Counted from the stretch's first letter, positions 1 through 11,729 are shown. The stretch: DNA of 64,000 nucleotides from Delphinus delphis (GCF_949987515.2 NC_082694.2:57410080-57474079), one strand, 5' to 3'. Notes: a model not told the origin generated them from the sequence alone. Numbers and translations: made by a program.

Positions 1-604
1 TTCATAACTGCATAGGATTTCAGCAAGTCAAAATACGCACATCACTGGAATTCTAGTCAACAGCAACAAAAGTAGCAGCCTTGGAAGGGGATATAGAGAA
101 GGAGAGTTAACAAAGAACAACATGCAACCCACATAAACAACTGGGAGGGACTGTCAAGCAGTCTGGAGAATGGAAGGTGGGAGATGAGAGCAGAAGGGAT
201 CCGTGAAAGATCATTGATCCTGGATACCTGTGCTAAGGCACCACGGGGTACCAAACATATAAGACAGGTCTAACTCCAATGGAAGCCTATATCACAAGAA
301 AATAATAAAGTGTAAAGGATGAAAAATAATTCTTACAGTTAAATTAGAGAATAGTTTCATAGATGTGTTATTCGGCTCTTGAGTTAAGCCTTAAAACTAT
401 ACATTTATATTGGAATAGATAGTGGAACAAAGAGGGAGAAAAAATGGTATTATGTATTTGTGGTTTATGGTAAGGTCCTAATTGCCATTTTTTTTTAACC
501 CACACACTACTTCCTGTATTACCTATCCACTGACTACCTAAGTTGTTACCAAGATACCTCTCCACAGACTTTTACCCTCAGCATACATCTTCTTATTTTG
601 TCAT
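1..604. other. Non-coding stretch, nothing recognised
   Basis: AT-rich single-copy-looking DNA. The reading frames here are short and show no protein family I recognise. Confidence 0.5.
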
Positions 605-715
605 TGCCTTCAAAATCTAAGCTCTTTTAGGCAGAGCAGCTGTCTTTTTCACTTTTGTATTCCCAGTTTATTATAACCATAAAACAATGTAGGCAGTCTA
701 CAAAATTTGGTTGAA
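605..715 (+). repeat. L2 LINE 3' tail remnant
   Basis: The order of a 'taagctcttttaggcagag' block, a 'tgtattcccag' block and a degraded 'caatgtaggcagtctacaaa' end follows the usual L2 3' tail in the sense direction. It is ancient and heavily diverged. Identification is from memory of the consensus pattern. Confidence 0.5.
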
Positions 716-2084
716 ATAGAGAAAATGAAATCCCAGAGCAAGCCCTGCACAAGGCTGAAGACTTCCTTTACTCCTCAGAGGGAGATTGTACGTAGAAATA
801 TTCTGAGACTGAGTGGGAAAACAGTCACTGAAGCAGTGAGTCACTTTCAGGAAAACATTTCTGTCTTTTCAAGAGCATTTGAACACATCGGCCTCTATTG
901 CTCACTAAAAATGCCATACATTCTCAGAAACGATGTATATAAATTGGGAAACATGAGTAATAATGCATCTATCTTTAGCAAATTCCTCTTTAACAGTATC
1001 TTATTTATTGTTTGCTCAGAGTAAGTTTATATACTATACATAGGCAAATGTTCAGTAAAATGATTTCCTCTTTTTGTAGAATCACACTATGAAAATCCTT
1101 CCCCCCCCCCCCCATTTTGTCCCTGTGAAGCATAACCTAAGTACATGGTTTCTATAACTTAAGGGATGGAATCACCTATCCTGGATGAAATTTTATAGGT
1201 AATTAGGGATCTGGGCTTACAGAGTTGCCATCTATCTCACATCCCGTTAGCTAGGGTTTTAGGGCATGTCTCTGTCCTTGAGACACCCTTTAGAGCTATG
1301 CAATTCAGCATATGTTTAAATAACATTACAGTGAATCGTAAATGATATACTTAGGACTTGGAGAAATCATCGGCAACCCGAGTTCTAGCAACTCTTCATG
1401 GGCCAGTGGAGTTGAGGCAAAGCAATTAGAAGGGCCTAGGTTTCCTTAAAAGCAGTGGCAATCACAAGCCATTGATGCCCGTAAGTGCTTTCACATGGCT
1501 CTAGTGTCTGTAAATCCAAACTAAATTCACCTTCAAGTTCGACTTTGAAAGTGGTCATGCAACCACAATAATAAAAAAGTAAGCAGAGTGAACTGGGTGA
1601 AGTGACAAGATGAATAAAAAGTCCACCTCTATTTAGTATCAATGACAATGATATTTAAAAAGAAACCTGCACGTGATCAAGCACAGTATCTGGCCCTTCA
1701 TAGGGGTTAATAACAGACACTATTAGCTGCCTCCCAATACACAGTCACCCTTTCTTCCTTGTTAATAGAATCTGAATTGTATTCAGAGAAGCAATGTTCC
1801 CAGATAAACAGTCATTCTCCCAGCCTCCATTGCTGGTAGGAGTGGCCTTAAAACACGCTCTGACCAATAAGACATTGTGTAAGTTTATAGCATTTGTCTT
1901 CAAAAGCCTTTGCTCTCTTGAATTAGAACAACACCCACAGCTGGTATAGCTTTCATATATCCTGTTTTTAAACAATCCCCACTTTTCCCTCCAGATAATA
2001 CACAATCTGTCCAATTCCCTTTCCAAAGAAATTTCTCAAATAATCAATCTACATTTTCTTTTTTCAATTTCTCCCCTATCACTT
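716..2084. other. Non-coding stretch with possible old repeat remnants
   Basis: No gene was recognised. About 1650-1735 weakly resembles a MIR 3' end. About 1780-1990, with a 'cccagcctccattgctggtagg' type of block, looks like an ancient interspersed repeat that I cannot assign to a family. A run of 13 C lies at 1101-1113. An open frame of 105 codons at 707-1024 shows no recognisable domain and is probably chance. Confidence 0.4.
1101..1113 (+). repeat. Homopolymer C tract
   Basis: Thirteen consecutive C residues. The run is unusual in this AT-rich neighbourhood, and its length is likely to be unstable or misread. Confidence 0.9.
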
Positions 2085-2670
2085 TATTTTAAACACATTC
2101 CAACCAGATTTTCACCTGCCATTCTACCAAAACCCTTCTCACAATCACTAATGCCCTCCTGTTGTCAATACCATGGTTATTTTTTAACCCTCGTCTTAGC
2201 TGATCTGACAGCCGAATTTGAAACTCTTGATCAGTTCATGCTTTTTAAAAGCATTTCCTTATTTTTCTTCCTTTAGGACATCACTTTATCTTCGGTTTTC
2301 CTCCGAATTTTCCAGCCTCTTATTTTTGTTCTCTGCACTGGCTCCTCCTATATTCCTGAACTCAGTGTGTTGGTGTTGCCGACCTTGGGCCTTGGAACTC
2401 CTCTGTCCCTTCATACAGTCCTTTGAACCATCTCTACTATCAAGTTTTTAGAACACCATCAATTCAATGTAAACTCCCAAAAGTTTTATCTCTGGCTCAC
2501 GTGACTTCAATGAGACCCAAATCCTCAAATTCTTGACATTTCCATTTGAATCTCAAGTACTCACTAAAATTTAACAAGTTCAACACTGAACTGCTAATTT
2601 CCCTTAAACCTGCTCTTTCTTCATCTTAGGCAACTCCCTAGTCTCATTTGCTCAGGCCAAACTCTTCAAC
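2085..2670 (+). mobile_element. L2 LINE fragment (reverse transcriptase part)
   Basis: The text follows the L2 ORF2 order: a 'cttctcacaatcactaatgcc' block, a 'ccatggttattttttaaccctc' block, a degenerate GVPQGS-like box around 2370-2400 ('ggtgttgccgaccttgggcc'), then the 'aacaagttcaacactgaactgc' block. Frames are broken and no long ORF survives. The right end is abutted by a truncated SINE. This is an ancient non-functional remnant assigned from the family pattern. Confidence 0.6.
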
Positions 2671-2678
2671 ATCATGCG

Positions 2679-2760
2679 CTGCGCGTCCAGAGCCTGTGCT
2701 CCGCAACGGGAGAGGCCACCACAGTGAGAGGCCCGTGTACCGCAGGAAAAAAAAAAAAAA
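2679..2760 (+). mobile_element. CHR-2-type SINE, 3' fragment
   Basis: This copy holds only the distal part of the SINE, from 'gcgcgtccagagcctgtgct' through the 'gagaggcccgtgtaccgc' box to an A tail of about 14. The tRNA-derived head with its A and B boxes is missing, so the copy is 5'-truncated. It sits at the end of the L2 remnant. No target-site duplication could be identified. Confidence 0.9.
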
Positions 2761-3440
2761 GTATATGTATAGATACACATAAATATATGTATCTAAATAA
2801 TTTTGATATTCCATAGAATTCTAATAATTCCATATACAGCAACAAATAACCAGAAAGTAAAGTGTAAAGTGATACTATTTATCTGAAATATCAAATACCA
2901 ATGAATACATTAAAGATGCTTTTACAACTACTGAGAAAATTACAAAGTATTTTACAAGAATCTAGGAAAGATCTGAATAACTAAAAGATTGTATTTTGTT
3001 AATGAATTGGAAAACTAAATATTATAAAGAAGTAAGTTTTCCCCAAATTCTTCTCCAGGGCAGTTTAATCCAATCCCAGTATTACTTTTGTAGGATTGAA
3101 TTTATATATGAAAATAGGAAGGTTCAAAACCAGTCAACATAATGTTGAAGGGTAAGAACAATTGGAAGGAGTTTTACGTATATAAAAATATATAACAGCA
3201 TAGTAATTAATAACCAGGTGCTACTGGCTTTGAAGAGATAGACAAATAGGCCAAAAGAACTGAACAGGAAGCCCAGGAATAAGAAATCATTTGATTTATG
3301 ACAATGATACCATTGGGATGGAGTAGAGAAAAATTTCTTTTGGTGCTTTTGTTTGGGTTTTTATAATGATGTTGGTCAGCTATATATTCATAGGTAAAAA
3401 AAAATTTTTTAATTCTTAATTCCTTACTTCAAACTATATA
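2761..3440. other. AT-rich non-coding stretch
   Basis: Nothing recognisable. AT-rich single-copy-looking DNA between two SINE copies. Confidence 0.5.
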
Positions 3441-3456
3441 CAAAAGTCAATTACAG

Positions 3457-3648
3457 GGCTTCCCTGGTGGCGCAGTGGTTGAGAGTCCGCCTGCCAATGC
3501 AGGGGACATGGGTTCGTGCCCCGGTCCGGGAAGATCCCACATGCCGCAGAGCGGCTGGGCCCGTGAGCCATGGCCGCTGAGCCTGCGCGTCCAGAGCCTG
3601 TGCTCCGCAACGGGAGAGGCCCGCATATCACAAAAACAAACAAACAAA
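3457..3648 (+). mobile_element. CHR-2-type SINE, full length, with 16-bp TSD
   Basis: tRNA-derived cetacean SINE. The pol III A box (tggcgcagtgg) is at 3468-3478 and the B box (ggttcgtgccc) at 3511-3521. The GC-rich tRNA-unrelated body follows, then a short (CAAA)n tail. A perfect target-site duplication, caaaagtcaattacag, flanks it at 3441-3456 and 3649-3664. The tail lacks the usual 'cacaacagtga' segment, so the copy carries a small 3' deletion before its A-rich end. The perfect duplication suggests a fairly recent insertion by L1 machinery. The 66-74 codon frames across it are by-products of its GC content. Confidence 0.95.
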
Positions 3649-3789
3649 CAAAAGTCAATTACAGGTAGAATACAGACCTAAATATAAAAAAGTAAAATAA
3701 ATTGTCATCAGCTGAAACTGCTACAGTAATTAAAAGGCAAGTAATAATCATGTTTGTAATACATTTGTGATGTAGGACATGAATTTAGA

Positions 3790-3875
3790 ATATTAAAAAC
3801 TCCTACAAAACAATTTTTAAAAAGGTAACCCAACTTTAACAATGGGCAAAAGGTTTGAACAGAAATGTACCCCTT
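3790..3875 (+). repeat. Old L1 ORF2 remnant
   Basis: A short block ('actcctacaaaacaa', then 'caatgggcaaaaggtttgaa') matches the late-ORF2 region seen in L1 elements. It is heavily decayed with undefined ends. Confidence 0.45.
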
Positions 3876-5669
3876 TCCTTATATACAAAAACATAGTATA
3901 GTATGGAGGAAACACAGCTGTTATCTAAATAGGCTTTCTCCCTTGGGTTGAATGCTCTTAGCTCTATGCTAATTAGCATAATGGAATGAAGACCAGAAAG
4001 ACCTGAATTGTCCTAAAGTAAGTGAATAAGAAATAAAATTATGATTTATGTGTGCTTTATAGTCTTATTTGTTATCCAAAATATTTGATTAACTGGTATA
4101 GCTTCTATTCAATTATACTGGAAAGTAGAAAATTTAGTGAATTTGATTTGTTGAAAATCGTAACAGCCTTGTTAGAGAAAAATTCATCCCGATAGATTTG
4201 CGTATTTTATTTTGATACTTATAGAATTTTGTTGCAGAAAAATAGCAGGACCTGACTATAAGAAAAATGTAAGATGGAATACACAAAACAAAAAGAATCT
4301 TAGTTTAGGTAAGAGGTATCAGTGGTATCATGGGGAAGGTAAGAATTATTCTCACAGAATGGATAACTAAATATACAAAAACATCAATATGTAGATGAAG
4401 AAACATAGTTTTGTACCTATTAAAGGTTTAAATCTTTGAGCTTGGTTTGCCTGTTGGCGATTTGTTTTGAGGACAGATAAGGGAGGGGAAAACAACACTT
4501 TTTAGAATAATGGACAAGATAATTTTCAAATTTAACACTGACCCTGAATGTGCTTGAGTCGATTATGATTTGAAAAAGTAAGCAATGAGATATACACTGA
4601 TTTAAAAAATCATGATTGTTGTATCCTTGATATTTTATTTTATTGAAAGCAGCATGACATAACATAATTTTGCAAGTAAATTATACATGTTATAGTTCAA
4701 TAATTCATTATTTTCTAAGAGCCAACTCATAGTATAGCTATCTAACTGAAAAAGGACCATATTTCTGAAGCTAAGAAGAAGAGTAGACTGACCATGTTCT
4801 CCTAACCTTCCCATTTGAGTTTGATATTCCCAAAAGACTAATCTATAAGCCATTAATTCTTTCCTCTCCCCTCAATAACACATATTTTTCATTCCTCTTT
4901 ACCCCCATCAACCAGTACTCTGCATTTGCTACTCATAATTTCTTAATAAGATCTTTAAGTACTACAATTTTTTGCAATAGACTGAGTCCTTACCAGAAAA
5001 CAGGCTTAGGAGTGAGGAAGGAAACATCATATTTTGAGGACATTGAGGAAAGATTTCAAGTGCTTACCACTAATACATTTTAACATAGATAAATATATGT
5101 TTGAGCATCGGGTATCTTCAGGCCTTATCAAAGTTCATCTGAGAGTTTTTTACACTCTCTTAAGATTTACATTAGTATCCTTATGACTACTATTTTATAA
5201 AAGGCAATTTTTGTGAACTAATCTTTATAAATGATTAACTTTGACATAGGGAAAATTTTGTTTGAAATAAAATAACAGCTTTCATGGTAATCAAACAGAT
5301 AAAACTTTCTTTATAATCCATAAAGGTAATATATTCCTCTCGAGCCAGAGGGTACATCATGAAGGTGATTTGGAATCTTGAACCAAATAAGTGACAAGCA
5401 AGAAGGTCCCAGTAATAATTTCTGTTTGATTTGGAGAGCCATTCTTCTTTACATTACTTATTTGAGGTAACTTTCATTACAGAATATCTGTGCTCACCAC
5501 AGTCATTTACGTAAACAAAAAACCAATTTTAATTGTTGACTGTAGTACCCTCTCATCTGCAGAGTTTCTGCCATAAAATCCATTTTTGAGTAAGTAAAAT
5601 ATTAACTTTTCTGGTCATAATACACTGTGGAAAATTTTGTCAGTTTTCATCCAAGCAGGTGAAGAAATA
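3876..5669. other. Non-coding stretch, nothing recognised
   Basis: AT-rich DNA without a convincing gene or repeat. Open frames of 72-81 codons on the minus strand at 4420-4853 have no recognisable domain and are probably chance. Confidence 0.45.
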
Positions 5670-5910
5670 AGCTGTGGCAAAAGTTCTAGACATGATAGCA
5701 GAAGTCTTGTGTTCATAATCTGTCCCTGCTAGTTTCTAGTTGGAAAGTCTAGTTTCAAAATCTCAGTCTCTGTGTTCTAGTAATTTGGGGCATTATACTA
5801 CTACCTCATAAGATTGAGAAAATTAAATAAAGTTATGTATGTAAGAGTCGCCAAAACAGTGTCTGGAACTTTGTAGATGCTCCATAAATATTATCATTCT
5901 TCCTTCCAAC
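5670..5910 (+). repeat. MIR SINE
   Basis: The 3' half follows the MIR pattern: 'tctcagtctctgtg', 'cctcataagattgagaaaatta', 'cagtgtctggaactttgtag' and 'gctccataaatattat'. The 5' tRNA-like part is less clear. This is an ancient mammalian SINE. Confidence 0.7.
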
Positions 5911-6899
5911 AAAGATTAAAGCTATCATATTTATTTTAATGTTATTGCTTTTTCATGAACAAACAAAGGCTTAATTTGTACCACATGTAGGCTGCTTGCA
6001 AGACTTATACCAATATTCAGGTCAATTTAATAACTTCAATGGGATTATATATAGACTCATTTTATGTCAAATGTAATTTACATTAATTAACATTCATACT
6101 AAAACCTTCAAGTTTTTCACTTAAAAACTTTCAATTTGTTTGATGTCCTGTATTCTCTTTAAGAGGTTTAGAAACTGAAACAATATATCTACTCCGAGAT
6201 TACATACAATAAGAGATAAATTCAAATATATAATCTAAGGCTAAAACCTACTTAGATTTATGTAAGGTAAGAAGTAATTTCAGTAAATTGATGAAAAAAG
6301 GTATATTTTCCTCTGAAATACGGCTTCTTAAGAAAGTGCATTTAGTTCTTAACTTCAAATTTACTAGGGTGAATAACAGGAACTTTAAGAAAATATCATT
6401 TGTCTTTGGATACACATGGCTATACCTGGAAAATAGCATATTTCAAAGACTGACTGCAATCTGGGTTTTTGTTTTTAATCTTAGATTATCATCAGAGTTT
6501 TGTGACATAAAAATGTCAAAAAAACAAATCCAGACTTACGTAAGGAGACTTTATTCAAAAAGATTATTGTAATAGACAGGGACAATTGCAATAGTGCAAG
6601 TGCTCTGGCCATGGGAATGGCAAGTATCTCAAAGCTCAGGTATATTTTCTTATATGGGAAGGAGTAAACGAGGCTAGAAAAAACAGGAATCAGGCAGTTG
6701 AGATCAGGGAATGTCTTTGGTTTTGGTTGGTGATTTTTCAGGGGATGGTTAAGGAGGGGCTATTGCTCATTCTGATGCTGCCTAGGTTGTGTGGGTCTCC
6801 AAGTTCAGATACCGTGTACAGAAGAAAAGCTTGATAAAGTTTGGGGCAAGTCAAATTCACAACCGTTTTGCCAACATTGATCAGTGGGGACAAATAGCT
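5911..6899. other. Non-coding stretch, nothing recognised
   Basis: AT-rich DNA. Overlapping open frames on both strands at 6248-6572 (63 and 94 codons) show no domain or compositional sign of coding. Confidence 0.45.
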
Positions 6900-7073
6900 C
6901 AGCTAAACTTTTACAAGACACGATTTTTAATCAAATAGACTTGGGTTCAAATTCTGACTCTTTCAGAAACCAGCTCTGTGACCATGAACAAGAAACAAAC
7001 CCCATTTGCCTCAGACATTTTTCAGTTCTATGCTACCTTGAAGAATTCTTAAGAGGATTAGTGATAATTTACA
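6900..7073 (+). repeat. MIR SINE, apparently cut by a DNA transposon
   Basis: The MIR core is visible as 'gacttgggttcaaattctga' and 'ctctgtgaccatgaacaag', followed by 'gaggattagtgataattt'. The MIR pattern stops where the Tigger-type inverted repeat begins at 7074. It may resume weakly after 7686, as expected if the transposon landed inside it. Confidence 0.6.
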
Positions 7074-7685
7074 CAGTCAATCCTCATTATATGTGGATTC
7101 TCTATTTATGAATTCACCTACTCACTAAAATTTGTTTGTAACCCCAAAATCATTACCTGTGGCATTTCCATGGTCAAGCATGGACGTGCGCAAAGCAGCA
7201 TAAAATTTAAATCCTCCAATGTGCACCTTCCCAGCTGAGTTCGAGCAAGGCTGTGATTTACCCTCTTGTCTCAGCTCCTGTACTACAATGAGTGTGGTCT
7301 GTTCAGTCCTATGTTTTTGGCATTTTTGTGCTTTTTGGTGGTGATTTTGCTGTTTACAATGCCCCCAAATGCTGCCTAGTGTTTCTAAATGGAAGAAGGC
7401 TATGATGTCTTATAGAAAAAAGTACATGTGTTAGATGAGCTTCGTTCAAGCATGAGTTATGGTGCTGTTGGCTGTGAGTTCAATATTAATGAATCAACAA
7501 TATATATTAAATAAGGTGTCTTTAAACAGAAATACACATGAAATAAGGTTATGTATTGACTGGTTGACAAAAAATGGCTCAAAGGAACCTAACCCTGTAT
7601 TTCCCATAAAAGCAATGCTTCAATATACATTAGTTCAGTGTTCACGGTGACTTTGTGACTATTTACTAATAATGAAAATTGACTG
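7074..7685 (+). mobile_element. Tigger/pogo-type DNA transposon, non-autonomous, both TIRs present
   Basis: The left end cagtcaatcctcattat (7074-7090) and the inverse of the right end (cagtcaattttcattat, 7669-7685) agree at 15 of 17 positions, so both terminal inverted repeats survive. The interior from about 7360 to 7560 resembles the start of a pogo-family transposase, including the helix-turn-helix part ('tagatgagcttcgttcaagc', 'ttcaatattaatgaatcaac'), but is broken by stops and lacks the catalytic domain. Such elements move by cut-and-paste into TA sites. The flanking TA dinucleotides are no longer visible. An internally deleted fossil, not active. Confidence 0.75.
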
Positions 7686-8399
7686 TGTGTATACACAAGT
7701 TTAGTGTTTGATACATTACAGTGAGAAAAAGAAAAGCAACCCTTGACATCTAGGAGCTGGCCTGGCACTCATAGTTAGGTATTGGTATCCTCCTACTGAA
7801 CATAAACAATTTCACAGCACAGTCACATCAGACAAGGTGACTCTGGGACCATGATGGATCTCACCTCTCACAGTTAATATGAATGATGGCCGCTACTTTC
7901 TCTATTTGCCTATTACCTCTAGTCCCCCCTCTCTACAGATAAGATCTGTTGAGATAACCAACAATAGAATTGCCCTCAAACACCCAATCCAGACCAAACT
8001 TCCATCGTTTTGGACTTTCTCCGAAATCACCCAACCCACCCATGTCCACATCCTTCTAACACCCTCTTACTGAAACACACCACAGTTCCCCATGCCATGC
8101 ATTCTCCCTCACTGCAATGAGAAAAAAGCCCATCTCATTCAACTGTATGTGTGTTACTAGGATCTTTGGCTGTAGGGCATGGACAATAAGACATCACTAT
8201 CGGGTAGAAGTGCTTTGGTTGATTTTATAGATATATTGGTGAGGCTATCCCCTGCTAACTATCCCAGATAGACTGAAAAAAATATTCAGAGTGTAATTCC
8301 CTCATAGACAGTTAATTGTGTTGTTGAAAGTGTGTTTCACTTTATTTATTGTTTGTATAGTATTATCAAGGGTTAAAATATAGTATTTTCTGGTACTTT
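7686..8399. other. Non-coding stretch, nothing recognised
   Basis: No gene recognised. A 64-codon frame at 7879-8073 shows no domain. Confidence 0.4.
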
Positions 8400-8850
8400 G
8401 ACATCTTGGGACCTTGGTGACCCTAGAGAGATTTCTTCTCCCAGGGTTAGCTAATTCCTAGCAAACAGCTTGCCCACACTTTTTATATGCAAACCAACCA
8501 AACCAGAGCCCATAGCCCTAACCATCTCCCTTACACCCTCACATCCTGGGTCACTATTCCTCTGTCCTAATCATCCCAGAGCCAACTACCAGACAACTAG
8601 AAATAGCTGCTATGCCCCCAAACCCACTGAAAGTATTCAAACTAGTCAATTGTTGTTTACTTACTTACAGCCTGTTTTCCATGGCTTGTCCATTCTTTCT
8701 CATGGAAACCACAACAGAAGCTCTTGCCCTTATTTACCTCTGCTCCCTCTGCCTCCTGACCGACCCTAGTGCTTCCTTGTGTGCACCCCCATGGTGTGGC
8801 GTGCTCTTTTCTCTTGGGATCTGTAAGTATAACAAACTCCTTTTATAATG
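8400..8850 (+). repeat. Possible LTR-like interspersed repeat
   Basis: A C-rich segment with long pyrimidine stretches and a 'ttgcccttatttacctctgctc' type of block, ending near 'ataacaaactccttttataatgg'. It has the look of an old retroviral LTR but I cannot name the family. Two overlapping open frames (99 codons at 8470-8769 and 78 at 8612-8848) run through it. Their proline/threonine or leucine bias reflects base composition, and no domain is visible. Confidence 0.35.
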
Positions 8851-9283
8851 GCAGTCATCTCCTGATCTGTTGGCCTTGCTATACCTAAATAATAATAAAA
8901 GCTATATTTCAAAACACTTAGTTTTGTCATAATGGAATTTAGAGCGTAACATTGGAGAATGGATAACTCACATAAGAGAACAAGAAGGAAACTACCAAAC
9001 ACAATATGTACTAGAGCAAATCTATGCAAAGCCAAGTGCTAAGCTATTGTTGGCAGCAAATATGGAAAGGCTCTATGGCAGATTAAAGACAGCAATCCTT
9101 GGAGGAATGTGGTGTGCTTGTTGGATGAGATAAAGTTGAGAGTCTTTGGGGAGAGGGTGACAGTGAATGAAGCAGTAAATGTGGAAGTAGATGATCCTCC
9201 TGCAGAATTACTTGACTGAAGTGTAGCATTATAATTTTCAAGTTTTAAGATTATTTTTAAATGGAGTTGATTGAGTAATGGAT
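8851..9283. other. Non-coding stretch, nothing recognised
   Basis: Single-copy-looking DNA up to the next SINE. Confidence 0.5.
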
Positions 9284-9299
9284 TAAAACCTCTGAATGA

Positions 9300-9512
9300 G
9301 GGGCTTCCCTCGTGGCGCAGTGGTTGAGAGTCCGCCTACCGATGCAGGGGACACGGGTTCGTGCCCCGGTCCGGGAAGATCCCACATGCCACGGAGCGGC
9401 TGGGCTCGTGAGCCATGGCCACTGAGCCTGCGCGTCCGGAGCCTGTGCTCCGCAACGGGAGAGGCCACAACAGTGAGAGGCCCGCGTACAGCAAAAAATA
9501 AAAAAAATAAAA
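9300..9512 (+). mobile_element. CHR-2-type SINE, full length, with 16-bp TSD
   Basis: Intact cetacean SINE. The A box is at 9313-9323 and the B box at about 9356-9366. The body runs through 'cacaacagtgagaggcccgc' to an A-rich tail interrupted by T. A perfect 16-bp duplication, taaaacctctgaatga, lies at 9284-9299 and 9513-9528. Many CpGs remain, consistent with a fairly young insertion. The pol III promoter boxes are those of the source tRNA, and there is no functional tRNA here. Confidence 0.95.
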
Positions 9513-9528
9513 TAAAACCTCTGAATGA

Positions 9529-9874
9529 TGCTCACCCTCAAAAGCAAGTATCTTTCTGACATTTTTTTCAGAGGCAGAATGGAATCCAGGCTTTTGTTTT
9601 TATTTTTAAACGGAATATCCTAAAGAACATATGATGCTTATAGACATAAACTGCTGTATCCAGGCAACATCACTTTGAAGAAGGGGGCAGATTATTGATA
9701 TTTTACAGCTGGGGTTCTAAGAACACCCAAAGAAAAGCCAGTTGTGAAAGCAGAAATAGCCCACAGACCAGGGATCCTAGAAAATTGGGATAATTACTGA
9801 AATAAATTCTGCCTTACAAAGAACATAAAAGCTGAACATACACTGTTAAATTGCATTTTGCTCACCTGTGGTTT
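9529..9874. other. Non-coding stretch, nothing recognised
   Basis: No gene or repeat recognised. Confidence 0.5.
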
Positions 9875-9885
9875 ACCATACTTTT

Positions 9886-10038
9886 TTTTTTTAACATCAT
9901 TATTGGAATATAATTGCTTTACAATGGTGTGTTAGTTTTTGCTTTATAACAAAGTGAATCAGTTATACATATACATATGTTTCCATATCTCTTCCCTCTT
10001 GCGTCTCCCTCCCTCCCAGCCTCTAGGTGGTCACAAAG
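9886..10038 (-). mobile_element. 5'-truncated L1, last ~150 bp, with TSD
   Basis: This is the reverse complement of the 3' end of the young L1 family seen at 14.5-21.8 kb. It begins with a T run (poly(A) on the minus strand), then the inverse of 'taaagcaattatattccaat' and of the 'ctgattcactttgttataaa' block, and ends in the inverse of the 'ggtcacaaag' region. An 11-bp duplication, accatactttt, flanks it at 9875-9885 and 10039-10049. Confidence 0.9.
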
Positions 10039-10049
10039 ACCATACTTTT

Positions 10050-10894
10050 ATTCCTTTTTTTATAATGCCTAGATTTTGTAAAGGCCAAGTGGAATTTCTA
10101 ACAGATCGTTAATGAAAAGCACTAATGGCAGTAATGGGAACACCAACCTATCACAGCTGTTAAAAATCTACATTTTATGTAACTTGGAAATTCATGAAAT
10201 GGAATGAAAACTACTAAATCAATTCCAACAAATGACATTTAGAAATAACATGTCTATGGAAGTACTTTTTAAAGCTTTTAACACTTATATGATTCAATTT
10301 ATTTATGATGTGGTTAATACTACTTGGATTTGAAAAGTCATATGTATATGAACAACCCCATGAATGTTTGGTAATTATTCATACATTACTACACCCCACC
10401 TGAACCATACATAATTCATGAATCCTGTAGTTGATTTTTTAGAATAAGAGATAATTGTAGGCATAAGTTCTATGGTATAAATGATTGCCTAGGCTTGGAG
10501 AAGGAGGGATCCACTGTGTGCTGGCTTCATGCCCAATGAACAGTGGAGCACATCCATAGGCTACCACTTCCCGGGAGAAGGAACAAATGCCTAAACCAAA
10601 GGTATGGTATTAATATGGCTTCAAGTCTACTTAGACTGTAGGAAATCCAGATAGACAAATTCAGCACAACTTTGCTGAGGTCTTGTAAATCTATTCCACA
10701 GTATGTTCTTTAAGCTTATTGCCAGAATGTATCAGAAGTGATAGTGAAACTGATCTTTCATTCCTCAATATAATTCATATTTATGCCACTTGTTTGAGGA
10801 ATTACAGATAGCATATAAAGAGTAAAGTTTTTCTGACAAGGCAAACCTCGTTTTGATTATAATATTACAACTTTCTAAAAGAATAACTGAAAAT
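10050..10894. other. Non-coding stretch, nothing recognised
   Basis: AT-rich DNA without recognisable features. Confidence 0.5.
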
Positions 10895-11035
10895 AAATTA
10901 CTGGACCTTTTGGAGCTTTCATTTTGCTCATTTGTATAAGTACACCTCTTATAGCTTAAAGACTTATGTAAATTAGATCAAAACACATAAAAGATCAAGC
11001 CCGGCACATAGCAGGTACTCAAAATTTGGATCACT
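10895..11035 (+). repeat. MIR SINE 3' part
   Basis: The blocks 'cattttgctcatttgtataa' and 'cccggcacatagcaggtact' are typical of the MIR 3' half in the sense direction. Confidence 0.65.
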
Positions 11036-11729
11036 CTTCAAAGAACTAACTCCAAAACAAATTGGGATCTTTAGAAGAAATGGCTTGAAGGCACCCTTGA
11101 TCTTTCCCAAAACTGAGAAATGAGGGGTTTATCTTTGTCACCATCCAATTCCCTTTTTTGAACCCTTTTACTTTTGTGTGGTGGCTTAGTGCTTGTCATC
11201 ATTCTTGATCAATGCCTCGTCTAAGGAGAAAATTTATAATTTATTCGCACTGCACTATCTCATTAATTAAATTATCTCTGCCAAGTAGTTAAAGACTTTA
11301 GAATTGGAGACTTCAGCTAGTGGACGCGTGTTTTTGATCCAGTGTGTATGTGTGTGGAGGAGTGGGGCTTGGGGAGAAGGAAGGAGCTCAGAGATTGGGG
11401 GCACCATGTGGGTAGCTAGGCTGTTGGTCTGCTAAATTTACACATCATGGATTAGAACCAGGAAAACTTTACTTTCTGAAGGAAAGGTTTGTGTTCTCTT
11501 TAAGGCACATTACATGAGTAATTTTATTCAGAATATTTTCTAGGGATAGATATCAATGCAGTGTTTTTAAGTAGGCTTTTATTTTACAGAACTTTTAAAT
11601 GGTTTACTATCCAAAAGTGACCCATACACCAAAATTAATAAAGAGAAGGTGATATAATATATTAAACTGTATAAACCTATGATCTTATAAAATTTTAAGA
11701 AAATTTTTCTTTGTATTGAGAAATGTAAT
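11036..11729. other. Non-coding stretch, nothing recognised
   Basis: No gene recognised. A G-rich patch at about 11345-11400 has no clear meaning. Confidence 0.5.

Noticed and set aside
3468..3521. A and B box resembling a tRNA gene
   Set aside because: They are the promoter remnants of a tRNA-derived SINE. The cloverleaf and anticodon context of a real tRNA are not kept.
3434..3681. Overlapping 66-74 codon frames with Pro/Gly/Arg-rich products
   Set aside because: They lie within a CHR-2-type SINE. The same frames recur in the SINEs at 9.3, 34.3, 47.2 and 63.1 kb.
8470..8848. Two overlapping frames of 99 and 78 codons as a small gene
   Set aside because: Pyrimidine-rich composition and an LTR-like context explain them; no domain, and the frames overlap on the same strand.
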